In this document: piece by piece, positions 1 through 8,201 of the stretch
Position numbering within the stretch: position 1 is the first letter of the stretch
Layout of the letters: each line of letters opens with the position of its first letter
DNA from: Streptomyces sp. GESEQ-4
GTDB taxonomy: Bacteria; Actinomycetota; Actinomycetes; Streptomycetales; Streptomycetaceae
Length of the DNA: 64,000 nt
Reading direction: 5' to 3'
Assembly: GCF_017948455.1 (NCBI RefSeq)
Contig: NZ_JAFFSU010000002.1
Coordinates: forward strand, 1-64,000
Program-made: the position numbers and the translations under genes
The notes under the pieces: generated by a model
What the model was told of the DNA's origin: nothing
What the model saw: only the letters and a program-made list of their open reading frames with translations
The model's database searches: none

Positions 1-53
1 GCGCCGATGGTACTGCAGGGGGGACCCTGTGGGAGAGTAGGACACCGCCGAAC
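1..53 (+). rRNA. rrf: 5S ribosomal RNA, 3' part only
   Basis: The first ~53 bases match the well-known actinobacterial 5S rRNA 3' half: the stretch beginning GCGCCGATGGTACTGCAGGG, the GGGAGAGTAGGACACCGCCG segment and the terminal GAAC that closes helix I. The 5' part, and presumably 23S and 16S, lie outside the window to the left. A perfect-stem terminator follows directly, so this is the end of an rrn operon. Confidence 0.95.
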
Positions 54-62
54 TCCTTTTAG

Positions 63-106
63 AGCTCTGGCTCTTGGGCGTCATGCCCAAGAGCCAGAGC
101 TTTTTT
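63..106 (+). terminator. Intrinsic terminator of the rRNA operon
   Basis: A perfect 17-bp stem (63-79 pairing with 85-101) with a GTCAT loop, followed by a T run (101-106), lies 10 bases after the 5S end. A textbook intrinsic terminator with a T tract is uncommon in Streptomyces protein genes but usual for rRNA operons. Confidence 0.95.
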
Positions 107-161
107 GCGTTGAGGTAAGGTCAGGGAGCATCGTTGGCTCGTTCCCACAGGAGGCTCCCGG

Positions 162-773
162 GTGGAGGTCCAGGAGACCCGCGTCCAGACAGACCGGGTC
201 CTCACCATCCCCAACATCCTCAGCATGGCCCGCCTTGTCGGCGTGCCTGTTTTCCTGTGGCTGATCCTCCGGCCCGAGTTCGGAGGGCCCAAGAGCGATG
301 GCTGGGCGCTCCTTGTGCTGATGCTCAGCGGGGTGAGCGACTACCTGGACGGGAAGCTCGCCCGACGTTGGAACCAGATCAGCAGCCTTGGCCGGCTTCT
401 TGATCCCGCCGCGGACCGGCTCTACATTCTCTCGACGCTGGTCGGACTCACCTGGCGGGAGATTCTGCCGATCTGGTTGACCGCTGTACTTCTGGCACGT
501 GAGTTGGTCCTGCTGGTCATGGTGGGTATCCTCAGGCGCCACGGCTATCCGCCGCCGCAGGTGAACTTCCTGGGCAAGGCAGCCACGTTCAACTTGATGT
601 ATGCCTTCCCTCTGCTGTTGCTCAGTGACGGAAGTGGATGGATCTCGTCACTCGCTGCTATTTTCGGCTGGGCGTTCGCCGGATGGGGTACAACGCTGTA
701 CTGGTGGGCAGGAGTCCTCTACGTGGTACAAGTCCGCCGCCTGATCCGTGCGGACGCAGCCATGGCCGATTGA
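162..773 (+). CDS. CDP-alcohol phosphatidyltransferase, probable cardiolipin or phosphatidylglycerophosphate synthase
   Basis: This 203-residue integral membrane enzyme transfers a phosphatidyl group from CDP-diacylglycerol to an alcohol acceptor. The family signature D-x2-DG-x2-AR-x8-G-x3-D-x3-D is complete at D60, D63, G64, A67, R68, G77, D81 and D85. Several hydrophobic segments surround it. GTG at 162 is chosen because AGGAGG lies at 149-154. The next gene is the GDP-mannose pyrophosphorylase. From memory, the S. coelicolor homologue in this position was shown to be a eukaryote-like cardiolipin synthase that uses CDP-DAG and phosphatidylglycerol, while the mycobacterial syntenic gene is called pgsA2. 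Sequence alone does not tell the acceptor, so cardiolipin synthase is an inference from synteny. Confidence 0.85.
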   Translation: MEVQETRVQTDRVLTIPNILSMARLVGVPVFLWLILRPEFGGPKSDGWALLVLMLSGVSDYLDGKLARRWNQISSLGRLLDPAADRLYILSTLVGLTWREILPIWLTAVLLARELVLLVMVGILRRHGYPPPQVNFLGKAATFNLMYAFPLLLLSDGSGWISSLAAIFGWAFAGWGTTLYWWAGVLYVVQVRRLIRADAAMAD

Positions 774-888
774 ACTCGCGGATTGGGGCGGGCGTAGTCC
801 CGCGATGGCCCGCGACGGAAATATGCGGGACAATCTGGACGGGTAAAGTCGGCTAGACCGTCGTCACTTCGAGGAGGACGCTTCCGAC

Positions 889-3384
889 ATGAAGGCCGTC
901 GTGATGGCCGGAGGCGAAGGCACACGCCTTCGCCCTATGACCTCAAGCATGCCCAAGCCGCTCCTGCCGGTGGCCAACCGCCCGATCATGGAGCATGTTC
1001 TGCGGCTGCTCAAAAGGCATGGGCTCACCGAGACCGTCGTCACCGTGCAGTTCCTGGCCTCGCTGGTCAAGAACTATTTCGGTGACGGTGAGGAGCTCGG
1101 AATGGAGCTCACCTATGCCAACGAGGAGAAGCCACTCGGTACTGCCGGAAGCGTCAAGAACGCCGAAGAGGCGTTGAAGGACGATGCTTTCCTCGTCATC
1201 TCCGGCGATGCACTGACCGACTTCGACCTCACCGAACTGATCCGTTTCCACAAGGAGAAGGGCGCACTGGTCACGGTCTGTCTGACGCGTGTGCCCAATC
1301 CGCTGGAATTCGGTATCACCATCGTCGACGAAGAGGGCCGGGTCGAGCGGTTCCTCGAGAAACCGACCTGGGGCCAGGTCTTCTCGGACACCGTGAACAC
1401 CGGTATCTACGTCATGGAGCCCGAGGTCTTCGACTATGTCGAGCCCGATGTGCCCGTCGACTGGTCCGGCGATGTCTTCCCTCAGCTGATGAAGGAGGGC
1501 AAGCCTGTCTTCGGCTATATCGCTGAGGGCTACTGGGAGGACGTCGGCACGCATGAGAGCTATGTGAAGGCGCAGGCCGACGTCCTGGAAGGCAAGGTCG
1601 ACGTCGAGCTCGACGGCTTCGAGATCTCGCCGGGGGTGTGGGTGGCGGAGGGCGCCGAGGTGCATGCCGACGCTGTGCTCCGCGGTCCTCTCTATATCGG
1701 GGACTACGCCAAGGTCGAGGCCGGCGCCGAAATTCGAGAGCACACGGTCGTGGGCTCGAACGTGGTCGTCAAGAGCGGGGCGTTTCTGCACAAGGCCGTG
1801 GTGCACGACAACGTGTACGTGGGGCAGCACAGCAACTTGCGTGGCTGTGTCGTCGGTAAGAACACCGACATCATGCGCGCCGCCCGGATCGAGGACGGCG
1901 CCGTGATCGGCGACGAGTGCCTGATCGGTGAAGAATCGATCGTTCAGGGCAACGTCCGCGTCTACCCCTTCAAGACCATCGAGGCCGGTGCCTTCGTCAA
2001 CACCTCGGTGATCTGGGAGTCCAGGGGCCAGGCACATCTCTTTGGAGCTCGTGGGGTCTCCGGAATCCTGAACGTGGAGATCACACCCGAACTCGCTGTG
2101 CGGCTCGCCGGCGCCTATGCCACGACCCTCAAGAAGGGCTCCACGGTCACTACGGCCCGCGACCACTCGCGCGGTGCACGGGCGCTGAAGCGAGCAGTCA
2201 TTTCCGCGCTGCAGGCCAGCGCCATCGACGTACGGGATCTGGAGAACGTACCGCTGCCCGTGGCACGGCAGCAGACCGCGCGGGGCAGTGCCGGTGGAAT
2301 CATGATCCGGACCACTCCGGGCGTGCCGGACTCCGTGGACATCATGTTCTTCGACGGACAGGGTGCCGATCTTTCGCAGGGCAGCCAGCGGAAGTTGGAC
2401 CGGGTGTTCGCGCGTCAGGAGTACCGGCGGGCGTTCCCGGGTGAGATCGGTGATCTGCACTTCCCGGCCAGCGTCTTTGACTCGTACACGGGGTCGCTGC
2501 TGCGGAATGTCGACACCACCGGGGTCACTGAGTCGGGTCTCAAGGTCGTCGTGGACGCGTCGAACGGCAGCGCCGGGCTGGTGCTGCCGAGCCTGCTCGG
2601 CAAGTTGGGTGTGGACTCGCTGACGATCAATCCCGGTCTGGACGAGTCGAGGCCCACCGAGACGGCGGATGCGCGGCGGTCGGGGCTGGTGCGGCTGGGA
2701 GAGATCGTGGCGTCCGCCCGGGCCGCGTTCGGGGTGCGGTTCGATCCTGTCGGTGAGCGGCTTTCGCTGGTCGACGAGAAGGGACGGATCGTCGAGGACG
2801 ACCGGGCGTTGCTCGTCATGCTCGACCTGGTGGCCGCGGAGCGGCGCAGCGGGCGTGTGGCCCTGCCGGTGACGACCACGAGGATCGCCGAGCAGGTGGC
2901 GGCGTACCACGGGACGCAGGTCGAGTGGACGACCACCTCGCCCGACGATCTGACCCGGGTCGGACGTGACGACTCGACGATCTTCGGCGGGGACGGCCGG
3001 GGTGGGTTCATCATCCCGGAGTTCAGCAGCGTCTTCGACGGTACGGCGGCCTTCGTGCGCCTGATCGGGCTGGTCGCGCGGACGCAGCTCACGCTCAGCC
3101 AGATCGATGCGCGGATTCCGCGGGCGCATGTCATCAAGCGGGATCTGGCGACTCCCTGGGCCGTCAAGGGCCTTGTGATGCGGCGGGTTGTGGAGGCTGC
3201 CGGAGACCGCTTCGTGGACACCACGGACGGTGTGCGGGTGGTGGAGACCGACGGGCGCTGGGTGATGGTGCTGCCCGACCCGGCCGAGGCGGTCACGCAC
3301 CTCTGGGCGGAGGGCCCCGACGACGCCTCCGCGCAGGCTCTGCTCGACGAGTGGTCGGCGGTCGTGGACAGCGCCGGGCGCTGA
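889..3384 (+). CDS. Mannose-1-phosphate guanylyltransferase with degenerate phosphomannomutase domain
   Basis: This 831-residue fusion starts with a nucleotidyltransferase domain (about 1-235; GGEGTRLRP at 8-16, then PKPLLP with K23). Left-handed beta-helix hexapeptide repeats follow (about 250-370), then a phosphohexomutase-like region (about 390-831). The first part should make GDP-mannose from mannose-1-phosphate and GTP, which feeds protein and lipid mannosylation. The mutase part lacks recognisable catalytic loops. The phosphoserine loop (normally TASHNP) reads IRTTPG at about 470, the metal loop (normally DGDGDR) reads DPVGER at about 620, and the sugar loop (normally GEMSGH) reads GGDGRGG at about 702. 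It is therefore probably not a working mutase. The ATG is preceded by GAGGAGGA at 871-878. Similar long fusions with weak mutase domains occur across Actinobacteria. Confidence 0.9.
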   Translation: MKAVVMAGGEGTRLRPMTSSMPKPLLPVANRPIMEHVLRLLKRHGLTETVVTVQFLASLVKNYFGDGEELGMELTYANEEKPLGTAGSVKNAEEALKDDAFLVISGDALTDFDLTELIRFHKEKGALVTVCLTRVPNPLEFGITIVDEEGRVERFLEKPTWGQVFSDTVNTGIYVMEPEVFDYVEPDVPVDWSGDVFPQLMKEGKPVFGYIAEGYWEDVGTHESYVKAQADVLEGKVDVELDGFEISPGVWVAEGAEVHADAVLRGPLYIGDYAKVEAGAEIREHTVVGSNVVVKSGAFLHKAVVHDNVYVGQHSNLRGCVVGKNTDIMRAARIEDGAVIGDECLIGEESIVQGNVRVYPFKTIEAGAFVNTSVIWESRGQAHLFGARGVSGILNVEITPELAVRLAGAYATTLKKGSTVTTARDHSRGARALKRAVISALQASAIDVRDLENVPLPVARQQTARGSAGGIMIRTTPGVPDSVDIMFFDGQGADLSQGSQRKLDRVFARQEYRRAFPGEIGDLHFPASVFDSYTGSLLRNVDTTGVTESGLKVVVDASNGSAGLVLPSLLGKLGVDSLTINPGLDESRPTETADARRSGLVRLGEIVASARAAFGVRFDPVGERLSLVDEKGRIVEDDRALLVMLDLVAAERRSGRVALPVTTTRIAEQVAAYHGTQVEWTTTSPDDLTRVGRDDSTIFGGDGRGGFIIPEFSSVFDGTAAFVRLIGLVARTQLTLSQIDARIPRAHVIKRDLATPWAVKGLVMRRVVEAAGDRFVDTTDGVRVVETDGRWVMVLPDPAEAVTHLWAEGPDDASAQALLDEWSAVVDSAGR

Positions 3385-3400
3385 AAAACGTGGCACGCGC

Positions 3401-3442
3401 GCGTGCCGGACAAGTGTCCTCAAGGGGGCCTGTCCGGCACGC
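3401..3442 (+). terminator. Hairpin after the guanylyltransferase gene
   Basis: A perfect 12-bp inverted repeat (3401-3412 GCGTGCCGGACA with 3431-3442) and an 18-base loop sits 17 bases after the stop codon. There is no T tract, which is usual for Streptomyces terminators. It probably separates this gene from the DUF881 trio. Confidence 0.6.
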
Positions 3443-3482
3443 CGGTGGGGCCATTCGGAGGTAGTGGCCGCGACATGCGACG

Positions 3483-4382
3483 ATGTGCGGCATGCCGCAG
3501 CAGCCCCCCGTTCGGAGCACACCCACGCGCCCTGCGCGTCCGGATGCCTCCATGTCGCTGCTCACCAATGTGATGGACCACAGCCTCGACGAGGGGTACG
3601 CCGAAGCGGCGGCCCGGAAAGAGGCCGCCGGCGGCATGCCCAAGACCCTCAGGGCGAAACTGGGCCTTGCCGTCGGTCTGGTGCTGGCGGCGCTTGTCGT
3701 CACCGTCGGAGCCGCCCAAGCGCGTGTCGCCGCGCCTGTCGTGGCGAAGGAGCGCGAGGAACTGATCGACCGCATCGACCGTGAGACCTCGACTGCGGAC
3801 CAGCTCGAGGACGCCGTCGATCAGCTGCGCGCCGAGGTGAGTACGCGGCAGCGCGAGGCTCTGAAGCGGAGCGGCGGCAGTGATCAGGCGGAGTTGGTGG
3901 GTCTGCTGTCGGGGGCCACGGAGGTGCACGGCCCCGGTGTGAAGCTGGTCGTCGACGACGCCGAGGAAGCGTCGACCGGTGGTGACGGTGATCCCCGTGA
4001 GACCTCCGGGTTCTCCGACACCGGACGGGTGCGCGACCGAGACATGCAGCGCGTGGTGAACGGGCTGTGGGAGTCGGGGGCCGAAGCCGTCTCCATCAAC
4101 GGGCAGCGGCTGACGGCGCTGTCGGCGATCAGGGCCGCGGGTGACGCGATACTGGTCGACAACAAGCCGCTGGTGCCGCCGTACACGGTGCTCGCGGTGG
4201 GGGACGGGGACCGGCTGAGCACCAGGTTCCAGAACAGCGCCGACGGGCTGTATCTGAATGCCCTGCAGGAGAACTACGGCATCCGGACCTCCATCTCCGC
4301 GGAGGAGGACCTCCGGCTGCCCGCCGCACCGAGCGTGACCGTACGAACAGCACAGCCGAAAACCGAGAAGGGCACATCGTGA
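3483..4382 (+). CDS. DUF881 family membrane-anchored protein
   Basis: This 299-residue protein has a charged N-terminal cytoplasmic part, one membrane segment at about 57-78, a short coiled-coil-like stretch and a C-terminal extracytoplasmic DUF881 domain (conserved pieces such as DMQRVVNGLWESGAEAVSIN). The function of DUF881 is not known. It is found in Gram-positive bacteria beside sbp near division or morphogenesis genes. It is the first gene of a translationally coupled trio, its TGA overlapping the GTG of the next gene (GTGA, 4379-4382). The start is uncertain. GGAGGT at 3458-3463 is rather far from ATG 3483, and in-frame ATGs at 3492 and 3552 are alternatives. Confidence 0.8.
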   Translation: MCGMPQQPPVRSTPTRPARPDASMSLLTNVMDHSLDEGYAEAAARKEAAGGMPKTLRAKLGLAVGLVLAALVVTVGAAQARVAAPVVAKEREELIDRIDRETSTADQLEDAVDQLRAEVSTRQREALKRSGGSDQAELVGLLSGATEVHGPGVKLVVDDAEEASTGGDGDPRETSGFSDTGRVRDRDMQRVVNGLWESGAEAVSINGQRLTALSAIRAAGDAILVDNKPLVPPYTVLAVGDGDRLSTRFQNSADGLYLNALQENYGIRTSISAEEDLRLPAAPSVTVRTAQPKTEKGTS

Positions 4383-4711
4383 TCGCCGTACTGGGCCTCG
4401 TCGTGGGAGTCGTGGCCGGCCTGTTGGTCCGGCCGGAGGTTCCGGCGGTCGTCGAGCCTTATCTGCCGATCGCCGTCGTGGCGGCGCTCGACGCCGTCTT
4501 CGGGGGACTGCGGGCCATGCTCGACGGCATCTTCGACGACAAGGTCTTCGTCGTGTCGTTCCTGTCCAACGTCGTCGTGGCCGCGTTGATCGTGTTCCTG
4601 GGCGACAAGTTGGGTGTCGGGGCCCAGCTGTCCACCGGCGTCGTCGTGGTCCTCGGCATCCGTATCTTCTCCAACGCCGCCGCCATCCGTCGGCACGTGT
4701 TCCGGGCGTGA
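4379..4711 (+). CDS. sbp: Small basic protein Sbp (DUF1290 family)
   Basis: This 110-residue protein is almost wholly hydrophobic, with three or four membrane segments and a short basic end (RRHVFRA). It matches the Sbp/DUF1290 family, which in Bacillus lies beside ftsA and ftsZ and in Actinobacteria lies between two DUF881 genes, as here. Its role is unknown. GTG at 4379 overlaps the upstream stop by four bases, and its own stop overlaps the next GTG by four (4708-4711), so the three genes are almost certainly co-translated. Confidence 0.85.
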   Translation: MIAVLGLVVGVVAGLLVRPEVPAVVEPYLPIAVVAALDAVFGGLRAMLDGIFDDKVFVVSFLSNVVVAALIVFLGDKLGVGAQLSTGVVVVLGIRIFSNAAAIRRHVFRA

Positions 4712-5580
4712 GGCCGATGAGCGACAAGGACGAGGCGGCGGAGAACAGGCTGCGCAAGGAACTCCCCGAAGAGCTTCCCGCGGTGGCCGGCCCGGCAGAG
4801 GAAAGGCCCGCTGAGGAAGCGCCGGCTGACGACGCCCCCGCCGCGGCGGAGCCCGAGCTGACCGGACGACAGCGGCTGGTGCAGGGGATCTGGCCGCCGC
4901 GCGTCACCCGGGCCCAACTCATCGTCGCGCTGCTGCTGTTCGGCCTCGGCTTCGGCCTGGCCGTCCAGGTGGCCTCCAACAGTGACGGCGACAGTGCCCT
5001 GCGTGGTGCGCGTCAGGAGGATCTCGTGCGCATCCTCGATGAACTGGATGACCGTACCCAGCGTCTTGAGGACGAGAAGCAGGGGCTCGAGAAGCAGCGC
5101 GACGAGCTGGAGAACAGCTCGGACCAGGCTGAGGAGGCCCGGAAGCAGACACTCGAGAAGGAGCGGCAACTCGGCATTCTGGCGGGCACGGTGGCCGCGC
5201 AGGGGCCGGGCATCACGGTGACCATCGACGACACGAAGGGGACGGTCGAGGCGGACATGCTGCTCGACGCGATCCAGGAGCTGCGCGCCGCCGGCGCGGA
5301 GGCGATCCAGGTGAACGGCGTGCGGGTCGTCGCCGGCACCTACCTGACTGACTCCGGCAACAGCGTGAGCGTCGATGGGAACAAGATCAACGCTCCCTAT
5401 CGTTTCAAGGTCATCGGCAAGCCGCAGGACCTCGAACCGGCGCTCAACATCCCAGGAGGCGTGGTGCAGACTCTCGAGAAGGAGCAGGCCACCGTGACCG
5501 TCGAGCGGTCCGGCAAGATCGTTGTGGATGCCTTGCGAGCGGCGAAGCGGCCTGACTACGCTCGGTCGTCCTCCCAGTGA
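4708..5580 (+). CDS. DUF881 family protein, second copy
   Basis: This 290-residue paralogue of the gene two positions upstream has an acidic alanine/proline-rich N-terminus (about 1-55), a membrane segment at about 70-88, a strong coiled coil at about 95-150 (many EK and QR heptads) and a DUF881 domain from about 150 to the end (motif LLDAIQELRAAGAEAIQVNG). GTG 4708 overlaps the sbp stop. ATG 4717 is a possible alternative. The DUF881-sbp-DUF881 order is that of Mycobacterium tuberculosis Rv1825-Rv1824-Rv1823 as I remember it. Function is unknown, but a cell-envelope or division role is the usual guess. Confidence 0.8.
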   Translation: MRPMSDKDEAAENRLRKELPEELPAVAGPAEERPAEEAPADDAPAAAEPELTGRQRLVQGIWPPRVTRAQLIVALLLFGLGFGLAVQVASNSDGDSALRGARQEDLVRILDELDDRTQRLEDEKQGLEKQRDELENSSDQAEEARKQTLEKERQLGILAGTVAAQGPGITVTIDDTKGTVEADMLLDAIQELRAAGAEAIQVNGVRVVAGTYLTDSGNSVSVDGNKINAPYRFKVIGKPQDLEPALNIPGGVVQTLEKEQATVTVERSGKIVVDALRAAKRPDYARSSSQ

Positions 5581-5770
5581 ACCGGGGGTGCATGGGGGAC
5601 GTCCGGCGAGGGCAAGACGTTGCGGGGGGTCGGCGCACCGAATGGGTGGTGCGTGGTGGAAACTGTCTGGTGGATACGGACGTTGTGAGGATGTCCGGGT
5701 CGGCCGGTGAGTGCAATCAGGGTTCGTCCTGCCCCACGGGCGGGTCTGTTTCGGTCAAGGGGAATCGCCC

Positions 5771-6601
5771 GTGAAGTTGTTTGCGAAGTTGTTCGGCAAG
5801 AGCGCGCGAGAGGGTCGTGAAAACGCCACGGCTCGTCATCGCGCGCAGCCCGACGCAGAAGGTCAGCGCCCGATGTTCCGGGACCAGGTCGCTGGTCCGG
5901 GAGGTGACATTTCGGGAGGTCAGGGCGCGCCGTCTGTTGACCCTGCGCAGTCCGGCGGCATAGGTTTCGGGCAACCGTCAACCTCAGGTGCGGGTGGAGG
6001 ATTTTCCGCCGACCCGTACGCGTCCAACGCCCCGGCGGGGCAGCCGCGGCAGGAGGATCCGTCCATGTCGGCCCTGGTATGTACGAGGTGCGGTAACCGC
6101 AACGCGGAGAACAGCCGCTTCTGCTCCAATTGCGGTGCCCCGCTGCGGTCCGGGGCCGCGGCCGAGCGTCCGTCCGAGACGACCTCCACGATCTCCATCT
6201 CCGGCCTTGAGGCGTACGACGCCGAGGTCACCGGCCAGACGCAGATGCCGATGCTCTCCCCGGAGGCGCAGGCGGCCGTCGACGCGCTGCCGCTGGGCTC
6301 GGCGCTGCTGGTGGTGCGCCGCGGGCCGAACTCCGGCAGCCGCTTCCTCCTGGACAGCGACCTGACCACCGCCGGGCGGCACCCGCAGAGCGACATCTTC
6401 CTGGACGACGTGACGGTCTCCCGACGGCACGTGGAGTTCCGCCGCAGCCCCGACGGCTCGTTCACGGTGGCCGACGTGGGCAGTCTGAACGGCACGTATG
6501 TCAACCGCGAGCGCATCGACCAGGTCGCCCTGTCGAACGGTGACGAGGTGCAGATCGGCAAGTACCGGCTGGTCTTCTACGCGAGCCAGCGAGGCTACTG
6601 A
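5771..6601 (+). CDS. garA: FHA-domain protein, GarA/OdhI homologue with zinc ribbon
   Basis: This 276-residue protein has a disordered Gly/Gln-rich N-terminus (1-98), a zinc ribbon (CTRC and CSNC pairs, about 104-121), an ETTS phosphoacceptor motif (136-139) and a C-terminal FHA domain (about 175-270, with GRHPQSDIFL, SRRHVEF and GSLNGTYVN). GarA and OdhI inhibit 2-oxoglutarate dehydrogenase and regulate glutamate metabolism. Kinases such as PknG or PknB phosphorylate the ETTS threonines, after which the tail binds its own FHA domain and inhibition stops. GTG 5771 has AAGGGGA just upstream and is the start I remember in Streptomyces homologues. ATG 6065 has a better AGGAGG at 6051-6056 and would give a 178-residue protein close to GarA size. 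Confidence 0.85.
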   Translation: MKLFAKLFGKSAREGRENATARHRAQPDAEGQRPMFRDQVAGPGGDISGGQGAPSVDPAQSGGIGFGQPSTSGAGGGFSADPYASNAPAGQPRQEDPSMSALVCTRCGNRNAENSRFCSNCGAPLRSGAAAERPSETTSTISISGLEAYDAEVTGQTQMPMLSPEAQAAVDALPLGSALLVVRRGPNSGSRFLLDSDLTTAGRHPQSDIFLDDVTVSRRHVEFRRSPDGSFTVADVGSLNGTYVNRERIDQVALSNGDEVQIGKYRLVFYASQRGY

Positions 6602-6644
6602 CCCTCCCCCGGGCGCCGTCCGGGGGGACCCCCAGGGAAGGTCC

Positions 6645-7382
6645 ATGCTTCAAACACCGAGCGGCGGTGCCGGAGCCGGTACCGCCGCCACGGACAGTGG
6701 GCTGATGAGCATCGGCACGGTGCTGAACGTGCTGCGCGACGAGTTCCCGGAAGTCACGATCTCCAAGATCCGTTTCCTGGAGTCGGAGGGGCTGATCGAG
6801 CCGCAGCGGACTCCCTCCGGGTATCGCAAGTTCAGTGCGGACGACGTCGAGCGCCTCGGCCATGTACTGCGCATGCAGCGGGACCACTATCTGCCGCTCA
6901 AGGTGATCCGCGAGCACCTGGACGCGATAGCCCGCGGGGAGGCCGTACAACTGCCCGCGCTGGCCCGCCAGCGTGACGGTGAAGCCGTGGTCGAGGCCTC
7001 CGAGGCTCCCACGGCGGCCCGGATCGGCCGGGCCGAACTGCTCGCCGCCGCGGAGATCTGCGAGCGGGAGCTGGAGGAGTGGGAGGCGTACGGCCTTGTC
7101 GCTCCGCTGCCGGACGGGGCGTACGACGCTGAGGCGGTCACTGTCGCGTCGCTCGTCTCCGAGCTGGGGCGGTTCGGGATCGAGCCGCGTCATCTGCGGG
7201 TCATGAAGGCCGCCGCGGACCGCGAGGCGGGCCTGGTGGATCAGGTGGTGGCCCCCCTGAAGCGGCATCGCAATCCGCAGACCAGGGCGCATGCGGAGGC
7301 GCGTACCAAGGAATTGGCAGTGCTGACCGTGAAGCTGCATGCCGCGCTGGTGCAGACCGCGCTGGGAGTGCGGTTGCCCTGA
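6645..7382 (+). CDS. MerR-family regulator of the FtsR/Rv1828 type
   Basis: This 245-residue regulator has an N-terminal winged-helix MerR domain (from about residue 21: SIGTVLNVLRDEFPEVTISK, then RFLESEGLIEP and SGYRKF) and a C-terminal region rich in short helices. It lies directly after the FHA gene, as Rv1828 follows garA in mycobacteria. The corynebacterial homologue FtsR activates ftsZ, so a division-linked role is possible here but not shown. ATG 6645 has AGGGAAGG upstream. ATG 6705 would start right at the DNA-binding domain and is the main alternative. Confidence 0.8.
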   Translation: MLQTPSGGAGAGTAATDSGLMSIGTVLNVLRDEFPEVTISKIRFLESEGLIEPQRTPSGYRKFSADDVERLGHVLRMQRDHYLPLKVIREHLDAIARGEAVQLPALARQRDGEAVVEASEAPTAARIGRAELLAAAEICERELEEWEAYGLVAPLPDGAYDAEAVTVASLVSELGRFGIEPRHLRVMKAAADREAGLVDQVVAPLKRHRNPQTRAHAEARTKELAVLTVKLHAALVQTALGVRLP

Positions 7383-7467
7383 GGCGTCCGGGCCGTCGGC
7401 GTCCGGTTGCGGCACCCGTTTTCGGCCCGACTACCCAAACGTCCCGGGCACGGCCTAGGGTTGCTGT

Positions 7468-7941
7468 GTGAACGAGCTCGATGTCGTAGGTGTCCGGGTC
7501 GAAATGCCCTCCAACCAACCGATCGTGCTCCTGCGCGAAGTGGGAGGCGACCGTTACCTCCCCATCTGGATCGGCCCGGGGGAGGCGACGGCCATCGCCT
7601 TCGCCCAGCAGGGCATGGCCCCCGCACGACCGCTGACCCACGACCTGTTCAAGGACGTGCTGGAGGCCGTCGGCCAGGAGCTCACCGAAGTGCGCATCAC
7701 GGATCTGCGTGAGGGCGTCTTCTACGCCGAGCTGGTCTTCGCCAGCGGCGTCGAGGTGAGCGCCCGCCCGTCCGATGCCATAGCGCTGGCCCTGCGCACC
7801 GGAACGCCGATCTACGGCAGCGACGGGGTGCTCGACGACGCGGGGATCGCGATCCCGGACGAGCAGGAGGACGAGGTGGAGAAGTTCCGCGAGTTCCTCG
7901 ACCAGATCTCGCCCGAGGACTTCGGCACCAGCAGCCAGTGA
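7468..7941 (+). CDS. DUF151 bifunctional nuclease family protein
   Basis: The protein has 157 residues covering the whole DUF151/BFN domain (PSNQPIVLLRE, YLPIWIGPGEATAIA, ARPSDAIALALRTGTPIY) with an acidic C-terminal tail. Plant relatives have RNase and DNase activity. The actinobacterial members (Rv1829 type) are uncharacterised to my knowledge. It sits between the two MerR genes, as in mycobacteria. GTG 7468 is the first start. An 85-base gap separates it from the MerR gene, so it may have its own promoter. Confidence 0.85.
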   Translation: MNELDVVGVRVEMPSNQPIVLLREVGGDRYLPIWIGPGEATAIAFAQQGMAPARPLTHDLFKDVLEAVGQELTEVRITDLREGVFYAELVFASGVEVSARPSDAIALALRTGTPIYGSDGVLDDAGIAIPDEQEDEVEKFREFLDQISPEDFGTSSQ

Positions 7942-8107
7942 AGCGCGGCGGCCCGGCGGACGCAGCCCCCTGTCGGGTCGGTCGATGCCTCGCGGTGGAG
8001 CGAAATGCCGGCATGTGCCACGGGCCCGTGAGAGCGTCGGTCAAGCCCCCTCCGAGCGCATTCGGCTAGCCTTTCCCCGCGGTGGGGTACGGGAAACCAC
8101 TCCTAGG

Positions 8108-8133
8108 GTGATTATCACTCGGCGTGCCGAGTG
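8108..8133. promoter_or_regulatory. Two adjoining palindromes, candidate operator upstream of the second MerR gene
   Basis: GTGATTATCAC (8108-8118) is a perfect 5-1-5 palindrome. It runs straight into CACTCGGCGTGCCGAGTG (8116-8133), a perfect 8-bp inverted repeat with a 2-base spacer. Both lie just upstream of a strong promoter (-35 at 8143). The position suggests a binding site for the MerR protein encoded downstream or another regulator. No protein is known to bind here. Confidence 0.5.
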
Positions 8134-8142
8134 TGGCGATCG

Positions 8143-8171
8143 TTGACGCACCCCCGGTGACTGCCTACCGT
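8143..8171 (+). promoter_or_regulatory. Promoter of the second MerR gene
   Basis: TTGACG (8143-8148), a 17-base spacer and TACCGT (8166-8171) give a near-consensus vegetative promoter of the HrdB type. Transcription would begin near 8178, about 24 bases before the GTG at 8202, leaving just enough room for the GGAGGT ribosome site. Confidence 0.7.
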
Positions 8172-8201
8172 CGAGAAGGCAGGTCAAGGACGGAGGTCGG
8201 C

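Noticed and set aside
54..161. A tRNA gene after the 5S rRNA
   Set aside because: Only the terminator and a short leader lie between 5S and the next gene. No cloverleaf can be drawn.
943..3522. An open frame of 859 codons on the minus strand
   Set aside because: It lies wholly opposite the guanylyltransferase and gives a Arg/His/Asp-rich protein with no fold. High third-position GC makes long antisense frames common. The same applies to 11054-13816, 22885-24699 and 26868-28814.
6498..6644. Longer N-terminus for the FtsR-like MerR protein
   Set aside because: It overlaps the FHA gene and encodes Arg/Ser-rich sequence unlike the family. ATG 6645 has a ribosome site.
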